Below are positions 1 through 15,642 of a stretch of DNA of 64,000 nucleotides, piece by piece. The notes beneath the pieces are model-generated. The model worked only from the letters and a program-made list of their open reading frames with translations, was not told where the DNA came from and searched no databases. A program made the translations under genes and the position numbers. How positions within the stretch are numbered: the stretch's first letter is position 1; each line of letters opens with the position of its first letter. This DNA is from Kumtagia sp044326205 (GTDB lineage: Bacteria; Pseudomonadota; Alphaproteobacteria; Rhizobiales; Rhizobiaceae): NCBI RefSeq assembly GCF_044326205.1, contig NZ_JBIRCY010000019.1, positions 57,371 to 121,370 on the forward strand. The letters are read 5' to 3'.

Positions 1-2
1 TT

Positions 3-320
3 CCCGCCGACGAGCTGGCGCGCATCACCGACGACATCGTCTCGGCGCTGAAGACAGTCTACGACCCGGAAATCCCGGCCGACATCTATGAGCTCGGCCT
101 GGTGTACAAGATCGACATCGAGGACGACCGCTCGGTGAAGATCGACATGACCCTGACCGCGCCTGGTTGCCCGGTGGCGGGCGAGATGCCCGGATGGGTG
201 CAGGACGCCGTCGGTGCCGTCGAGGGCGTCTCCGGTGTCGACGTCAATATGGTGTTCGATCCACCGTGGACGCCGGACCGCATGTCGGAAGAGGCGCAGG
301 TGGCGGTCGGGTGGTATTAG
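3..320 (+). CDS. MIP18/DUF59 family protein, SufT-like (5' end missing)
   Basis: Last 105 residues of a gene that begins before the window. The motif DPEIPADIYELGLVYK near the start of the visible part, followed by TLTAPGCPVAGEMP with its conserved Cys, is typical of the MIP18 (DUF59) family. Members help mature iron-sulfur proteins; in rhizobia a stand-alone or suf-linked copy is usually called SufT. The C-terminal DPPWTPDRMSEEA is also a family hallmark. The gene stops at TAG 318-320 and overlaps the end of the convergent membrane-protein gene by four bases. That it belongs to a suf operon is inference, because the upstream genes lie outside the window. Confidence 0.85.
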   Translation, partial: PADELARITDDIVSALKTVYDPEIPADIYELGLVYKIDIEDDRSVKIDMTLTAPGCPVAGEMPGWVQDAVGAVEGVSGVDVNMVFDPPWTPDRMSEEAQVAVGWY

Positions 321-853
321 TGGGCTAACAGGCCGCCATGGGCTTCGGCGTAGGCGCGCATCATTGCAAGGAAAGACTGAAAGTCGCGCTCCTTGCCGAC
401 CCGCAGAACCCACATATTGCCGCTCTGACGCTTGTTGCTTTCTGCTGAGCGCGTGAGGGTAAGTGAGTTCCACGCCGAGTCTTTGATTCTCACGTCAATC
501 GCGTGAAAATGCTGTCTACCCTGGAAGTAGACGGGAGCTACTGACATTGAGGTGACAGCCGCCCACGGAACGAACTCGGTGGCGACATTCGTATCTTGAA
601 ATCCTTCTGGTGCCACAACCAAAGTGCGGAATTCCCGCCCAACAATTCTTGCGACAAAGAAAACAGCGGCCGCGCCAAGTACGATGGCAAGCAGCCCACT
701 GGCAATTCTTATGAAAGCCTCCTTGTCGTTACCGAACCATGCGGCAAGTCCCATGCCGATCGACAATATTGATAGTCCAATGGCGGAATAAGAGAATTCG
801 GTCGACGTTTCCTGAAACGTACGTCTTATGCCTGTATCTATTTCTTCCGGCAT
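317..853 (-). CDS. Hypothetical two-helix membrane protein
   Basis: Uncharacterised protein of 178 aa when read from the ATG at 853 (MPEEIDTG). The frame stays open to 1000, but the extra 49 residues look unlike coding sequence (polar, irregular), so I chose the inner start. Two hydrophobic stretches around residues 22-41 and 48-66, separated by a short charged loop, predict a hairpin membrane anchor. The rest, about 110 residues, is soluble and rich in beta-type sequence, with a YFQGRQHFHAIDVRI segment, resembling a PH-like or DUF-type domain that I cannot name. It is convergent with the SufT-like gene and no operon partner is visible. Confidence 0.6.
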   Translation of the reverse strand: MPEEIDTGIRRTFQETSTEFSYSAIGLSILSIGMGLAAWFGNDKEAFIRIASGLLAIVLGAAAVFFVARIVGREFRTLVVAPEGFQDTNVATEFVPWAAVTSMSVAPVYFQGRQHFHAIDVRIKDSAWNSLTLTRSAESNKRQSGNMWVLRVGKERDFQSFLAMMRAYAEAHGGLLAH

Positions 854-1107
854 TTTCGCCTGCCGCCTATAGGATGCCGTGAGAAGTAAACTGACGTTGG
901 TGGCCGGATAGCTCGGGATGAGGGTTGGCCACCCGGTGTCTGAATTATTGTAATGACTCCAGTCGGCAAATGCCAAGGGCTGGTCCAACTTAGCAAACAT
1001 GGCGTTGCCGTTGAGATACGGCGGCGGCCTGTTCGCTACCCCTTCCCAAAGCGCCTATTGCGCCGGATTGCGCCTCAACTAGGATAGGCGAGGTTGAGGG
1101 TTTCGGG

Positions 1108-2034
1108 TTGGCTGAAGGACGTCATTTCGCTGTTTGGGCATCCAGGCTGCTGGGTCTGATCCTGGCGTTGGCCGCCGTCTTGCATGTGCATTCGGCGTTT
1201 GCCACTAGCTCAGTTGCGCAGAGCCCTGAAGACCAGCCCATGCGGTTCGCGATCGTTCGCAGCAATGCGCCCGGCTGCGAGCCGACCTGTCCGGAATGGA
1301 TCTCGGCGGAAGGCGCGATCGTCGCCGGCACGCCGGCGCTGTTCAAGAAGGTCCTGAAGCAGGTCGGCGGCCGCAGGCTGCCTGTGGTCGTGAGTTCGCC
1401 CGGCGGCGACGTCGACGCCGCACTCACGCTTGGCCGGACGATCCGCCAGAACAAGCTCGACGTTGCGGTCGGCCTGACGCGTTTCGACGGCTGCTCTCCC
1501 GGATTCAAGGACTGCAAGCTGAATGACGGCAAGGCGGCGGCCTATTACGGCAACGCCTTTGCCAATGGCGCCTATTGCGCCTCCGCCTGCCCGCTCATGC
1601 TGGCCGGCGGCGTCCGGCGCGTGGTCGGCCAGTGGGCCTATCTCGGCGTCCACCAGATAACGACCACATTTTACAGAACGAAGGTGCTCTACCGGACCAA
1701 ATACAAGGTCGTGAAGGGCAAAAAGAAGATCATCGAAAAGAAGGTGGTCAGCCGCAAGAACGCCGGCAGCTACAAGACCTATGAGATGAACAAGGCGCTG
1801 GAAAAGCGGCTGGACGCCTATTTCAAGGAAATGGGGGTAGGGGGCAATCTGCTGGTGACGATCAAGAACACGCCGGCCACGACGCTTCGGCAGATCGTCG
1901 CCTACAACCTGCTGCAGATGAATCTGGTCACCAGCCTCGACGGTGCAGAGTTGTTGACGGCGGCCGGCGTCTGCAAGACCGTGCCGGCGGCCGCCAATTG
2001 CCGCGTGGTCACGGTTTCGGATCTCGAGGGATAG
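1108..2034 (+). CDS. ClpP/crotonase-like secreted protein, copy 1
   Basis: 308 aa from a TTG start. An N-terminal signal peptide (hydrophobic residues about 10-32, ending HSAFATS) predicts export. The body has features of the periplasmic ClpP-like family (COG3904 type): SSPGGDVDAALTLGRTIR matches the oxyanion-loop region, GAYCASACPLMLAGG carries the putative nucleophile Ser, and GQWAYLGVHQ supplies the candidate His. Four cysteines (CEPTCPEW, CSPGFKDC) suggest disulfides outside the cytoplasm. A Lys-rich insert (about residues 190-220) interrupts the C-terminal half. A shorter paralogue follows 78 bp downstream in the same frame and direction, probably a tandem duplication. Substrate unknown. 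Confidence 0.7.
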   Translation: MAEGRHFAVWASRLLGLILALAAVLHVHSAFATSSVAQSPEDQPMRFAIVRSNAPGCEPTCPEWISAEGAIVAGTPALFKKVLKQVGGRRLPVVVSSPGGDVDAALTLGRTIRQNKLDVAVGLTRFDGCSPGFKDCKLNDGKAAAYYGNAFANGAYCASACPLMLAGGVRRVVGQWAYLGVHQITTTFYRTKVLYRTKYKVVKGKKKIIEKKVVSRKNAGSYKTYEMNKALEKRLDAYFKEMGVGGNLLVTIKNTPATTLRQIVAYNLLQMNLVTSLDGAELLTAAGVCKTVPAAANCRVVTVSDLEG

Positions 2035-2112
2035 AAGCTGCCACGTTTCCCGCGAATTCCGCTGACGGCGAGGTTTTTTCGCGGCCTCCCTGCATGGCGC
2101 GCCATTCTTGCC

Positions 2113-2850
2113 ATGCCGGGGCTGTGCCTTGCTCTCGTATCGGGCGTGCTCGCGGCTGAACCCGCGGCGCAGCAGCCCAAACAGATGCAGTTCGTGGTGG
2201 TGCGGACGAACGATACCGCCTGCGAGCCGACCTGCCCGGAGTGGATTTCGGCGGAAGGGGCGATCGGCGCCAAGACGCCGGCGCTTCTGAAAGCCACGCT
2301 GAAGACTCTTAGCGGCCGCAAATTGCCGATCGTCGTGTTCTCGTCGGGCGGGGACCGCGAGGCCGCGATGGCGCTGGGGCGATTAATACGCCGCGCGGGG
2401 CTGGATGTCGCGGTCGGCAGGACATGGTTCGTAGGCTGCCGGCCGGATGAGAAAGACTGCAAGGTGAATGACGGCAAGGGCTCCGACTTCCTTGGCCGCG
2501 CCCTATCGGGTGGCTATTGCGCATCGGAATGCGCGCTGCTGCTCGCCGGAGGCGTCAAGCGCCTTGTTCCGGATCGTGCGATCCTGCGCGTTATTCTCAA
2601 GAACCCGAAAATGAATAAGGCTGCCGAACGCAAGCTGACGGCATATTTGAAGGAAATGGACGTCGATCCGGCCTTGCTTGAATCCCTGAAAGCCGGACCT
2701 GGAAGCAATCTCGACGTCACACCGCTGAGGGCCGCCGGGCTGGTGACCGGCACCCGAACCGTCGAGAGCATCACGGAGAGCAGTATTTGCAAGGCGTTCC
2801 CGGCGCCGGACAACTGCCGTGTTTTTACGACATTGGATCTTGAGAATTAG
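2113..2850 (+). CDS. ClpP-like secreted protein, copy 2 (shortened paralogue)
   Basis: 245 aa paralogue of the gene just upstream. It shares CEPTCPEWISAEGAI, the GG loop (SSGGDREAAMALGRLIR) and GGYCASECALLLAGG with the putative Ser. The block that holds the GVHQ histidine and the Lys-rich insert in copy 1 is absent, so the chain passes from GGVKRLVPDRAIL straight to the C-terminal KLTAYLKEMDVD region. Loss of this His suggests it is not a working serine hydrolase (inference). The ATG at 2113 leaves a short signal sequence; the frame is open upstream to 2035, so a non-ATG start giving a longer, positively charged leader is possible. Confidence 0.65.
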   Translation: MPGLCLALVSGVLAAEPAAQQPKQMQFVVVRTNDTACEPTCPEWISAEGAIGAKTPALLKATLKTLSGRKLPIVVFSSGGDREAAMALGRLIRRAGLDVAVGRTWFVGCRPDEKDCKVNDGKGSDFLGRALSGGYCASECALLLAGGVKRLVPDRAILRVILKNPKMNKAAERKLTAYLKEMDVDPALLESLKAGPGSNLDVTPLRAAGLVTGTRTVESITESSICKAFPAPDNCRVFTTLDLEN

Positions 2851-3027
2851 GGATTGCTAAAATTCAGGCGGCGTGACGAGCTGGACCACGGGATTTGTCG
2901 CCCGGCTCCGAATCGCTGCCTGGCATGTTTGTCGATGCCGAGGTGTTGATGCTCTCCACTGACGATGAGGAGTCACTCCAAACCGCACTTGAGTTCCGGC
3001 GCGCTTTGTGGAATAGCAGCGCGCAAT

Positions 3028-3103
<76 letters not shown>

Positions 3104-3399
3104 GTTCTGGCGCCACGAGGGCGCTGTGTAAGCCATAGCCGACGAGCGGGACGATTGGATGGTTCCGACGTCGGTGTTTGGAAGTAAGACCGGTTCGGCC
3201 CTTGCAAGTGTCGGGATTCGGTTTTATGTAGTGACGACAGACACGCGACGCGTGGAGCTGGACATCCGGCTTTGCGCGTCATAATTGCATGGTTGACACG
3301 CCTCCTGACGATTCGGTCGCGTTTCGGTTCCTTGCAGCGGCAATCCCGGCCAACGGGACGGAATAGGGCTCTTATCGAGCTCGCGAGACAGAGCGGCAG
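3104..3399 (+). promoter_or_regulatory. Spacer between tRNA-Trp and secE, likely promoter region
   Basis: 296 bp without a credible gene. A TTGACA hexamer lies at 3293-3298, about 100 bp before secE and suitable as a -35 element, but no convincing -10 follows at 16-18 bp. The promoter assignment is therefore tentative; secE may also be read through from the tRNA. Confidence 0.3.
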
Positions 3400-3603
3400 A
3401 TGGCATCGAAGACCACCAATCCTTTTACCTTCCTCCAGCAGGTAAGGTCCGAGACGGCGAAGGTGACGTGGCCTTCCCGGCGCGAGACGCTGATCTCGAC
3501 CGTCATGGTGGTGGTGTTCGCCGTCATTGCGATGATCTTCTTCTTTGCCGCCGACCAGTTGATGGCGCTCGGCATCGACCTGATCCTCGGCCTCGGCCGC
3601 TGA
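3400..3603 (+). CDS. secE: Preprotein translocase subunit SecE
   Basis: 67 aa, normal for the short alphaproteobacterial SecE. The amphipathic N-terminal part (FTFLQQVRSETAKVTWPSRRET) with the conserved KVTWPSR motif is followed by a single transmembrane helix (about residues 32-53). SecE clamps SecY and is essential for the Sec channel in the inner membrane. It begins the classic secE-nusG-rplKA-rplJL-rpoBC block, with nusG 25 bp downstream. Confidence 0.97.
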   Translation: MASKTTNPFTFLQQVRSETAKVTWPSRRETLISTVMVVVFAVIAMIFFFAADQLMALGIDLILGLGR

Positions 3604-3628
3604 TACCGGCGTTTACGGAGAACTGCTG

Positions 3629-4168
3629 ATGACGGCGCGCTGGTACATCGTCCATGCCTATTCGAACTTCGAGAAGAAGGTCGCGGAGGACATCGAGAAC
3701 AAGGCCAAGCAGAAGGGCCTGAGCGAGAAGATCGAGCAGATCGTCGTTCCGACCGAAAAGGTCGTGGAAGTGCGGCGCGGCAAGAAGGTCGACGCGGAGC
3801 GCAAATTCTTCCCCGGCTACGTGCTGATGAAGGCCGAGCTCAACGACGCGGTGATCAGCCTGGTCAAGAACACGCCGCGCGTCACCGGCTTCCTCGGCGA
3901 GGACAAGCATACGGCCAAGCCGATGCACATCACCGAGAAGGAGGCCGAGCGCATCCTGCACCAGGTCCAGGAGGGCGTCGAGCGGCCAAAGCCGTCGGTC
4001 ACCTTCGAGATCGGCGAGGCGGTGCGCGTCTCCGATGGCCCGTTCGCCTCGTTCAACGGCTTCGTCCAGGAAGTGGACATGGAGCGGGCTCGGCTCAAGG
4101 TGGAAGTTTCGATCTTCGGGCGCGCCGTGCCCGTCGATCTCGAATTCGGTCAGGTCGAGAAGGGCTGA
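3629..4168 (+). CDS. nusG: Transcription elongation/termination factor NusG
   Basis: 179 aa. The N-terminal NGN domain begins with WYIVHAYSNFEKKVAEDI and contains the FFPGYVLMKAEL segment that contacts the RNA polymerase clamp. The C-terminal KOW domain has GEAVRVSDGPFASFNGFVQEVD. NusG couples RNA polymerase to the ribosome or Rho. The ATG at 3629 has GGAG eight bases upstream. It follows secE as in most bacteria; a 153-bp gap then separates it from rplK. Confidence 0.98.
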   Translation: MTARWYIVHAYSNFEKKVAEDIENKAKQKGLSEKIEQIVVPTEKVVEVRRGKKVDAERKFFPGYVLMKAELNDAVISLVKNTPRVTGFLGEDKHTAKPMHITEKEAERILHQVQEGVERPKPSVTFEIGEAVRVSDGPFASFNGFVQEVDMERARLKVEVSIFGRAVPVDLEFGQVEKG

Positions 4169-4321
4169 CCGAAGGTTCCGGCGCCTCTGGGTGCTGGGAA
4201 CGGCGACGGCGGGTTCGCTGTCGCCAGGCGGTGGGAGGAAGAGCGGCTTAGCCGGCCGTGGCTTCCGGACCACCAGACTGCAACCGCCGGACATCCGGCA
4301 TGAAACAAAGGCAGTAGAGAG

Positions 4322-4750
4322 ATGGCTAAGAAAGTAGCAGGCCAGCTCAAGCTCCAGGTCAAGGCGGGATCGGCGACGCCGTCGCCCCCGATCGGTCCGG
4401 CGCTTGGTCAGCGTGGCATCAACATCATGGAATTCTGCAAGGCGTTCAACGCGCAGACGCAGGAGATGGAGAAGGGGTCGCCGGTTCCGGTCGTGATCAC
4501 CTACTACGTCGACAAGTCCTTCACCTTCGTCATGAAGACGGCTCCGGTGAGCTACTTCCTGAAGAAGGCTGCGAACCTCTCGTCGGGCTCCAAGGAGCCG
4601 GGCAAGACCAAGGTCGGCCAGATCAGCCGCGACAAGGTGCGCGAGATCGCCGCCGCCAAGATGAAGGATCTGAACGCCAACGACGTCGAAGCCGCCATGC
4701 GCATGGTCGAAGGCTCCGCCCGTTCGATGGGCCTGGAAGTGGTGGGCTAA
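4322..4750 (+). CDS. rplK: 50S ribosomal protein L11
   Basis: 142 aa, the expected length. The N-terminal LQVKAGSATPSPPIGPALGQRGINIMEFCKAFNAQT in two parts (Pro-rich hinge and GTPase-centre contact) and the C-terminal rRNA-binding domain ending GSARSMGLEVVG are characteristic. L11 binds the GTPase-associated centre of 23S rRNA and is needed for the stringent response through RelA. rplA starts five bases after its stop, so the two are co-translated. Confidence 0.98.
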   Translation: MAKKVAGQLKLQVKAGSATPSPPIGPALGQRGINIMEFCKAFNAQTQEMEKGSPVPVVITYYVDKSFTFVMKTAPVSYFLKKAANLSSGSKEPGKTKVGQISRDKVREIAAAKMKDLNANDVEAAMRMVEGSARSMGLEVVG

Positions 4751-4754
4751 GACG

Positions 4755-5453
4755 ATGGCAAAGCTTGCAAAACGCGTAGAGAAGTCCCGCGAGGGCGTCG
4801 ATCCGAACAAATCGTATGCGCTGGCCGAAGCGATCAAGATGCTGAAGGACCGCTCCAAGGTGAAGTTCGACGAGACCATCGAAGTCGCGCTCAACCTCGG
4901 CGTCGATCCGCGTCACGCCGACCAGATGGTCCGTGGCGTGGTCAACCTGCCGAACGGCACGGGCAAGAACGTCCGCGTCGCCGTCTTCGCCAAGGGCGCC
5001 AAGGCCGATGAGGCCAAGGCCGCCGGCGCTGACATCGTCGGCGCGGAGGATCTGGTCGAGATCGTCCAGAAGGGCACGATCGACTTCGATCGCTGCATCG
5101 CCACGCCGGACATGATGCCGCTGGTCGGCCGTCTCGGCAAGGTGCTCGGCCCGCGCGGCATGATGCCGAACCCGAAGGTTGGCACGGTGACGATGGACGT
5201 CGCGGCCGCGGTCAAGGCCTCCAAAGGTGGCGCTGTCGAGTTCCGCGTCGAGAAGGCGGGCATCATCCATGCCGGCGTCGGCAAGGTCTCGTTCGAGATC
5301 AACGCGCTGGAAGAGAATGTTCGCGCACTGGCCGACGCTGTCAACAAGGCGAAGCCGGCCGGCGCCAAGGGCGTCTACATGAAGAAGATGTCGGTGAGCT
5401 CTACCATGGGTCCCGGCCTTAAGGTCGATCTGGCGAGCCTCAGCGCCGCTTGA
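4755..5453 (+). CDS. rplA: 50S ribosomal protein L1
   Basis: 232 aa, full length. Signature sequences include VRGVVNLPNGTGKNVRVAVF and the L1 family motif near MMPLVGRLGKVLGPRGMMPNP. L1 forms the movable stalk at the ribosomal E site; in E. coli it represses its own rplK-rplA mRNA (known for the family, not shown here). The stop is followed by a stable hairpin at 5464-5492 and a long leader before rplJ. Confidence 0.98.
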   Translation: MAKLAKRVEKSREGVDPNKSYALAEAIKMLKDRSKVKFDETIEVALNLGVDPRHADQMVRGVVNLPNGTGKNVRVAVFAKGAKADEAKAAGADIVGAEDLVEIVQKGTIDFDRCIATPDMMPLVGRLGKVLGPRGMMPNPKVGTVTMDVAAAVKASKGGAVEFRVEKAGIIHAGVGKVSFEINALEENVRALADAVNKAKPAGAKGVYMKKMSVSSTMGPGLKVDLASLSAA

Positions 5454-5824
5454 TGATCTGATAGAAGGCCGGCTGCGAAAGCGCTGGCCTTCCAACGAAT
5501 TTCGGGCCTGACCATCGGCCCGGACTGCGGAAGCAGAAGATCGCTTCCGGACTATCCTGTCCGAGATTGCGGGCGGCTCAGCCTTAATTCGCATGGGCCT
5601 GCATGAGACGGGTGAAGACCGGACAAAGGGGCACTCCTTGCCCCGATGGAAGGTTCGAACCGTGTTTGCCTTTGTCCGCGCGCCGGCCGTCGAGAGACTC
5701 CGTCGCAACGAAAGGGGACAGGATCCTCGAACGTCGTTCGGGTGGTCCATATGGATGACCCGGGCGGCAAAAGGCAACCCGATCTCCGTTTCGGCAACGG
5801 GCGGAGGTCAACTGGAGATAGGCA
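5454..5824 (+). promoter_or_regulatory. rplA-rplJ spacer: probable L10 operon promoter and leader
   Basis: 371 bp without a credible gene. It opens with a hairpin at 5464-5492 (stem GAAGGCC/GGCCTTC, inner stem capped by a GAAA tetraloop) just after rplA, which may act as a weak terminator or processing site. A second hairpin, GGGGCA/TGCCCC, lies at 5628-5644. Long leaders before rplJ carry the L10 autoregulatory binding site in other bacteria. That this one does the same is inference from position; I could not draw the kink-turn with confidence. Confidence 0.5.
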
Positions 5825-6343
5825 GTGGACAGAGCGGAAAAACGCGAACTCGTCACGGGCCTGAACGACGCCTTCAAGGGCGCCGGTTCAGTGGTCGTGG
5901 CCCACTATGCCGGTATCACCGTCGCGCAGATGAACGATCTTCGTACGAAGATGCGGACTGCCGGCGGCACCGTCAAAGTCGCGAAGAACCGCCTTGCTCG
6001 CATCGCTCTTCAGGGTACGGAATCCGAGGGTATCATCGACCTGTTCAAGGGACAGACGCTGATCGCCTATTCGGAGGATCCGGTTGCGGCGCCCAAGGTC
6101 GCCTCCGATTTCGCCAAGGGGAATGACAAGCTGATCATTCTCGGCGGCGCGATGGGGTCGACCGCACTCAACGCCGACGGAGTGAAGGCTCTTGCCACGC
6201 TTCCGTCGCTCGACGAGTTGCGCGGCAAGCTGGTGGGGCTCATCGCCGCCCCGGCAACCCGGATCGCCCAGATCGTCAATGCGCCGGCAGCATCCGTTGC
6301 CCGCGTCATCGGCGCTTATGCCCGGAAGGACGAGGCGGCGTGA
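5825..6343 (+). CDS. rplJ: 50S ribosomal protein L10
   Basis: 172 aa from a GTG start at 5825 (MDRAEKRELVTGLNDAF), preceded by GGAGATAGGCA. The sequence VVVAHYAGITVAQMNDLRTKMR and the C-terminal helix (IVNAPAASVARVIGAYARKDEAA), on which L7/L12 dimers assemble, identify L10. It is the base of the ribosomal stalk. The long upstream leader fits autoregulation. rplL follows after 57 bp. Confidence 0.97.
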   Translation: MDRAEKRELVTGLNDAFKGAGSVVVAHYAGITVAQMNDLRTKMRTAGGTVKVAKNRLARIALQGTESEGIIDLFKGQTLIAYSEDPVAAPKVASDFAKGNDKLIILGGAMGSTALNADGVKALATLPSLDELRGKLVGLIAAPATRIAQIVNAPAASVARVIGAYARKDEAA

Positions 6344-6400
6344 GGCCGTTCCTCGCTATCCTTATCAACACGTGTTCGAACTTTTTGAAGGAAAAACAAA

Positions 6401-6781
6401 ATGGCTGATCTCGCCAAAATCGTAGACGACCTTTCGAAGCTGACGGTCCTCGAGGCCGCCGAACTGTCGAAGCTGCTCGAAGAGAAGTGGGGCGTTTCCG
6501 CCGCCGCGCCGGTGGCTGCCGCCGCCGCTGTCGGTGGTGGCGCCGCTGCCGCTGCTCCCGCCGAGGAGAAGACCGAGTTCGACGTCATCCTGACGGATGC
6601 CGGCGCGCAGAAGATCAACGTCATCAAGGAAGTGCGTGCGATCACAGCTCTTGGCCTCAAGGAAGCCAAGGACCTGGTCGAAGCTGCTCCGAAGCCGGTT
6701 AAGGAAGGCGTCAACAAGGCTGACGCCGAGAAGTTCAAGGCCCAGTTGGAAGCAGCCGGCGCCAAGGTCGAGCTGAAGTAA
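6401..6781 (+). CDS. rplL: 50S ribosomal protein L7/L12
   Basis: 126 aa. It has the three-part structure of the family: an N-terminal dimerisation helix (LAKIVDDLSKLTVLEAAELSK), an Ala-rich flexible hinge (about residues 35-55), and a C-terminal domain with EFDVILTDAGAQKINVIKEV and GLKEAKDLVEAAPKPVKEG that recruits translational GTPases. It is present in several copies per ribosome. Hairpins downstream probably set the level of rpoBC transcription relative to rplJL. Confidence 0.98.
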   Translation: MADLAKIVDDLSKLTVLEAAELSKLLEEKWGVSAAAPVAAAAAVGGGAAAAAPAEEKTEFDVILTDAGAQKINVIKEVRAITALGLKEAKDLVEAAPKPVKEGVNKADAEKFKAQLEAAGAKVELK

Positions 6782-6793
6782 GCACTGCGGATG

Positions 6794-6819
6794 CCGGCGG
6801 GCGGACGTCCGTCCGCCGG
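6794..6819 (+). terminator. Hairpin after rplL, likely partial terminator/attenuator
   Basis: A near-perfect 26-base palindrome (CCGGCGGGCGGAC facing GTCCGTCCGCCGG, one mismatch) starts 12 bases after the rplL stop. No T-run follows. In E. coli an attenuator between rplL and rpoB lowers rpoBC expression; a similar role here is inferred from position. Confidence 0.5.
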
Positions 6820-6851
6820 TCCCCGCGTATTTGGGGGTGTTCGAAAACCTC

Positions 6852-6900
6852 TTTCCTGAGGGCCGCGAGCGGCTTTCAGGAAACGGGTTTTCTCCCGTTT
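6852..6900 (+). promoter_or_regulatory. Two overlapping hairpins upstream of rpoB
   Basis: Hairpin A pairs TTTCCTGA (6852-6859) with TCAGGAAA (6876-6883) and has an inner GCCGC/GCGGC stem. Hairpin B pairs AAACGGG (6881-6887) with CCCGTTT (6894-6900). They share AAA at 6881-6883, so the full stems compete. The site lies 80 bp before the rpoB start and could be an attenuator or an RNase processing site (inference). Confidence 0.45.
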
Positions 6901-6979
6901 TAGGACTGACCCTGGCCTGCCGGGGTCCCATATGCAAGGCGTGCCGGTTGGACGCGCCCCAAGCGAGCAAGGAGCGACG

Positions 6980-11119
<4,140 letters not shown>

Positions 11120-11130
11120 AAAAACGGTTT

Positions 11131-11158
11131 CGCCGCGGGGCCACCGGGTTCCGCGGCG
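11131..11158 (+). promoter_or_regulatory. Hairpin in the rpoB-rpoC spacer
   Basis: An 8-bp GC stem CGCCGCGG/CCGCGGCG with a 12-base loop begins 11 bases after the rpoB stop. There is no T-run, so it is more likely an mRNA stability or processing structure than a full terminator. Confidence 0.4.
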
Positions 11159-11299
11159 TTCTGACAAGACGGCCGGAGGCCCGGCCGCGAAGGATTGTCC
11201 GATTGCGCGCGCGTGGCGGCGGCGTTCGAGCGGATCAGATGGGGCGGATAAGCCCGCACGATTTTTTAAAGGGATCTCGGTCCCGAGAAGGAGAACGGC

Positions 11300-15496
<4,197 letters not shown>

Positions 15497-15513
15497 GCGC
15501 AGCGCGGTTATCG

Positions 15514-15555
15514 AAACTGAAAGGCCGTCGGGGCAACCCGGCAGCCTTTCAGTTT
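15514..15555 (+). terminator. Rho-independent terminator after rpoC (probably bidirectional)
   Basis: A perfect 12-bp stem (AAACTGAAAGGC at 15514-15525, GCCTTTCAGTTT at 15544-15555) with a further CGGG/CCCG inner stem. The T-rich right arm serves rpoC, and the A-rich left arm gives a T-run on the other strand for the convergent gene ending at 15643. Confidence 0.85.
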
Positions 15556-15642
15556 TCAGGGTCTGTCAAGTCGATAGCCAGATAGCCGCATCGCTTCCGA
15601 TTCGCGATGCCGGAGATGAATTGCCGGCGCGCCGCGAGATCA

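Noticed and set aside
3524..5777. Long minus-strand frames opposite nusG, rplK and rplA
   Set aside because: Shadows of the ribosomal protein genes; the plus-strand genes are certain.
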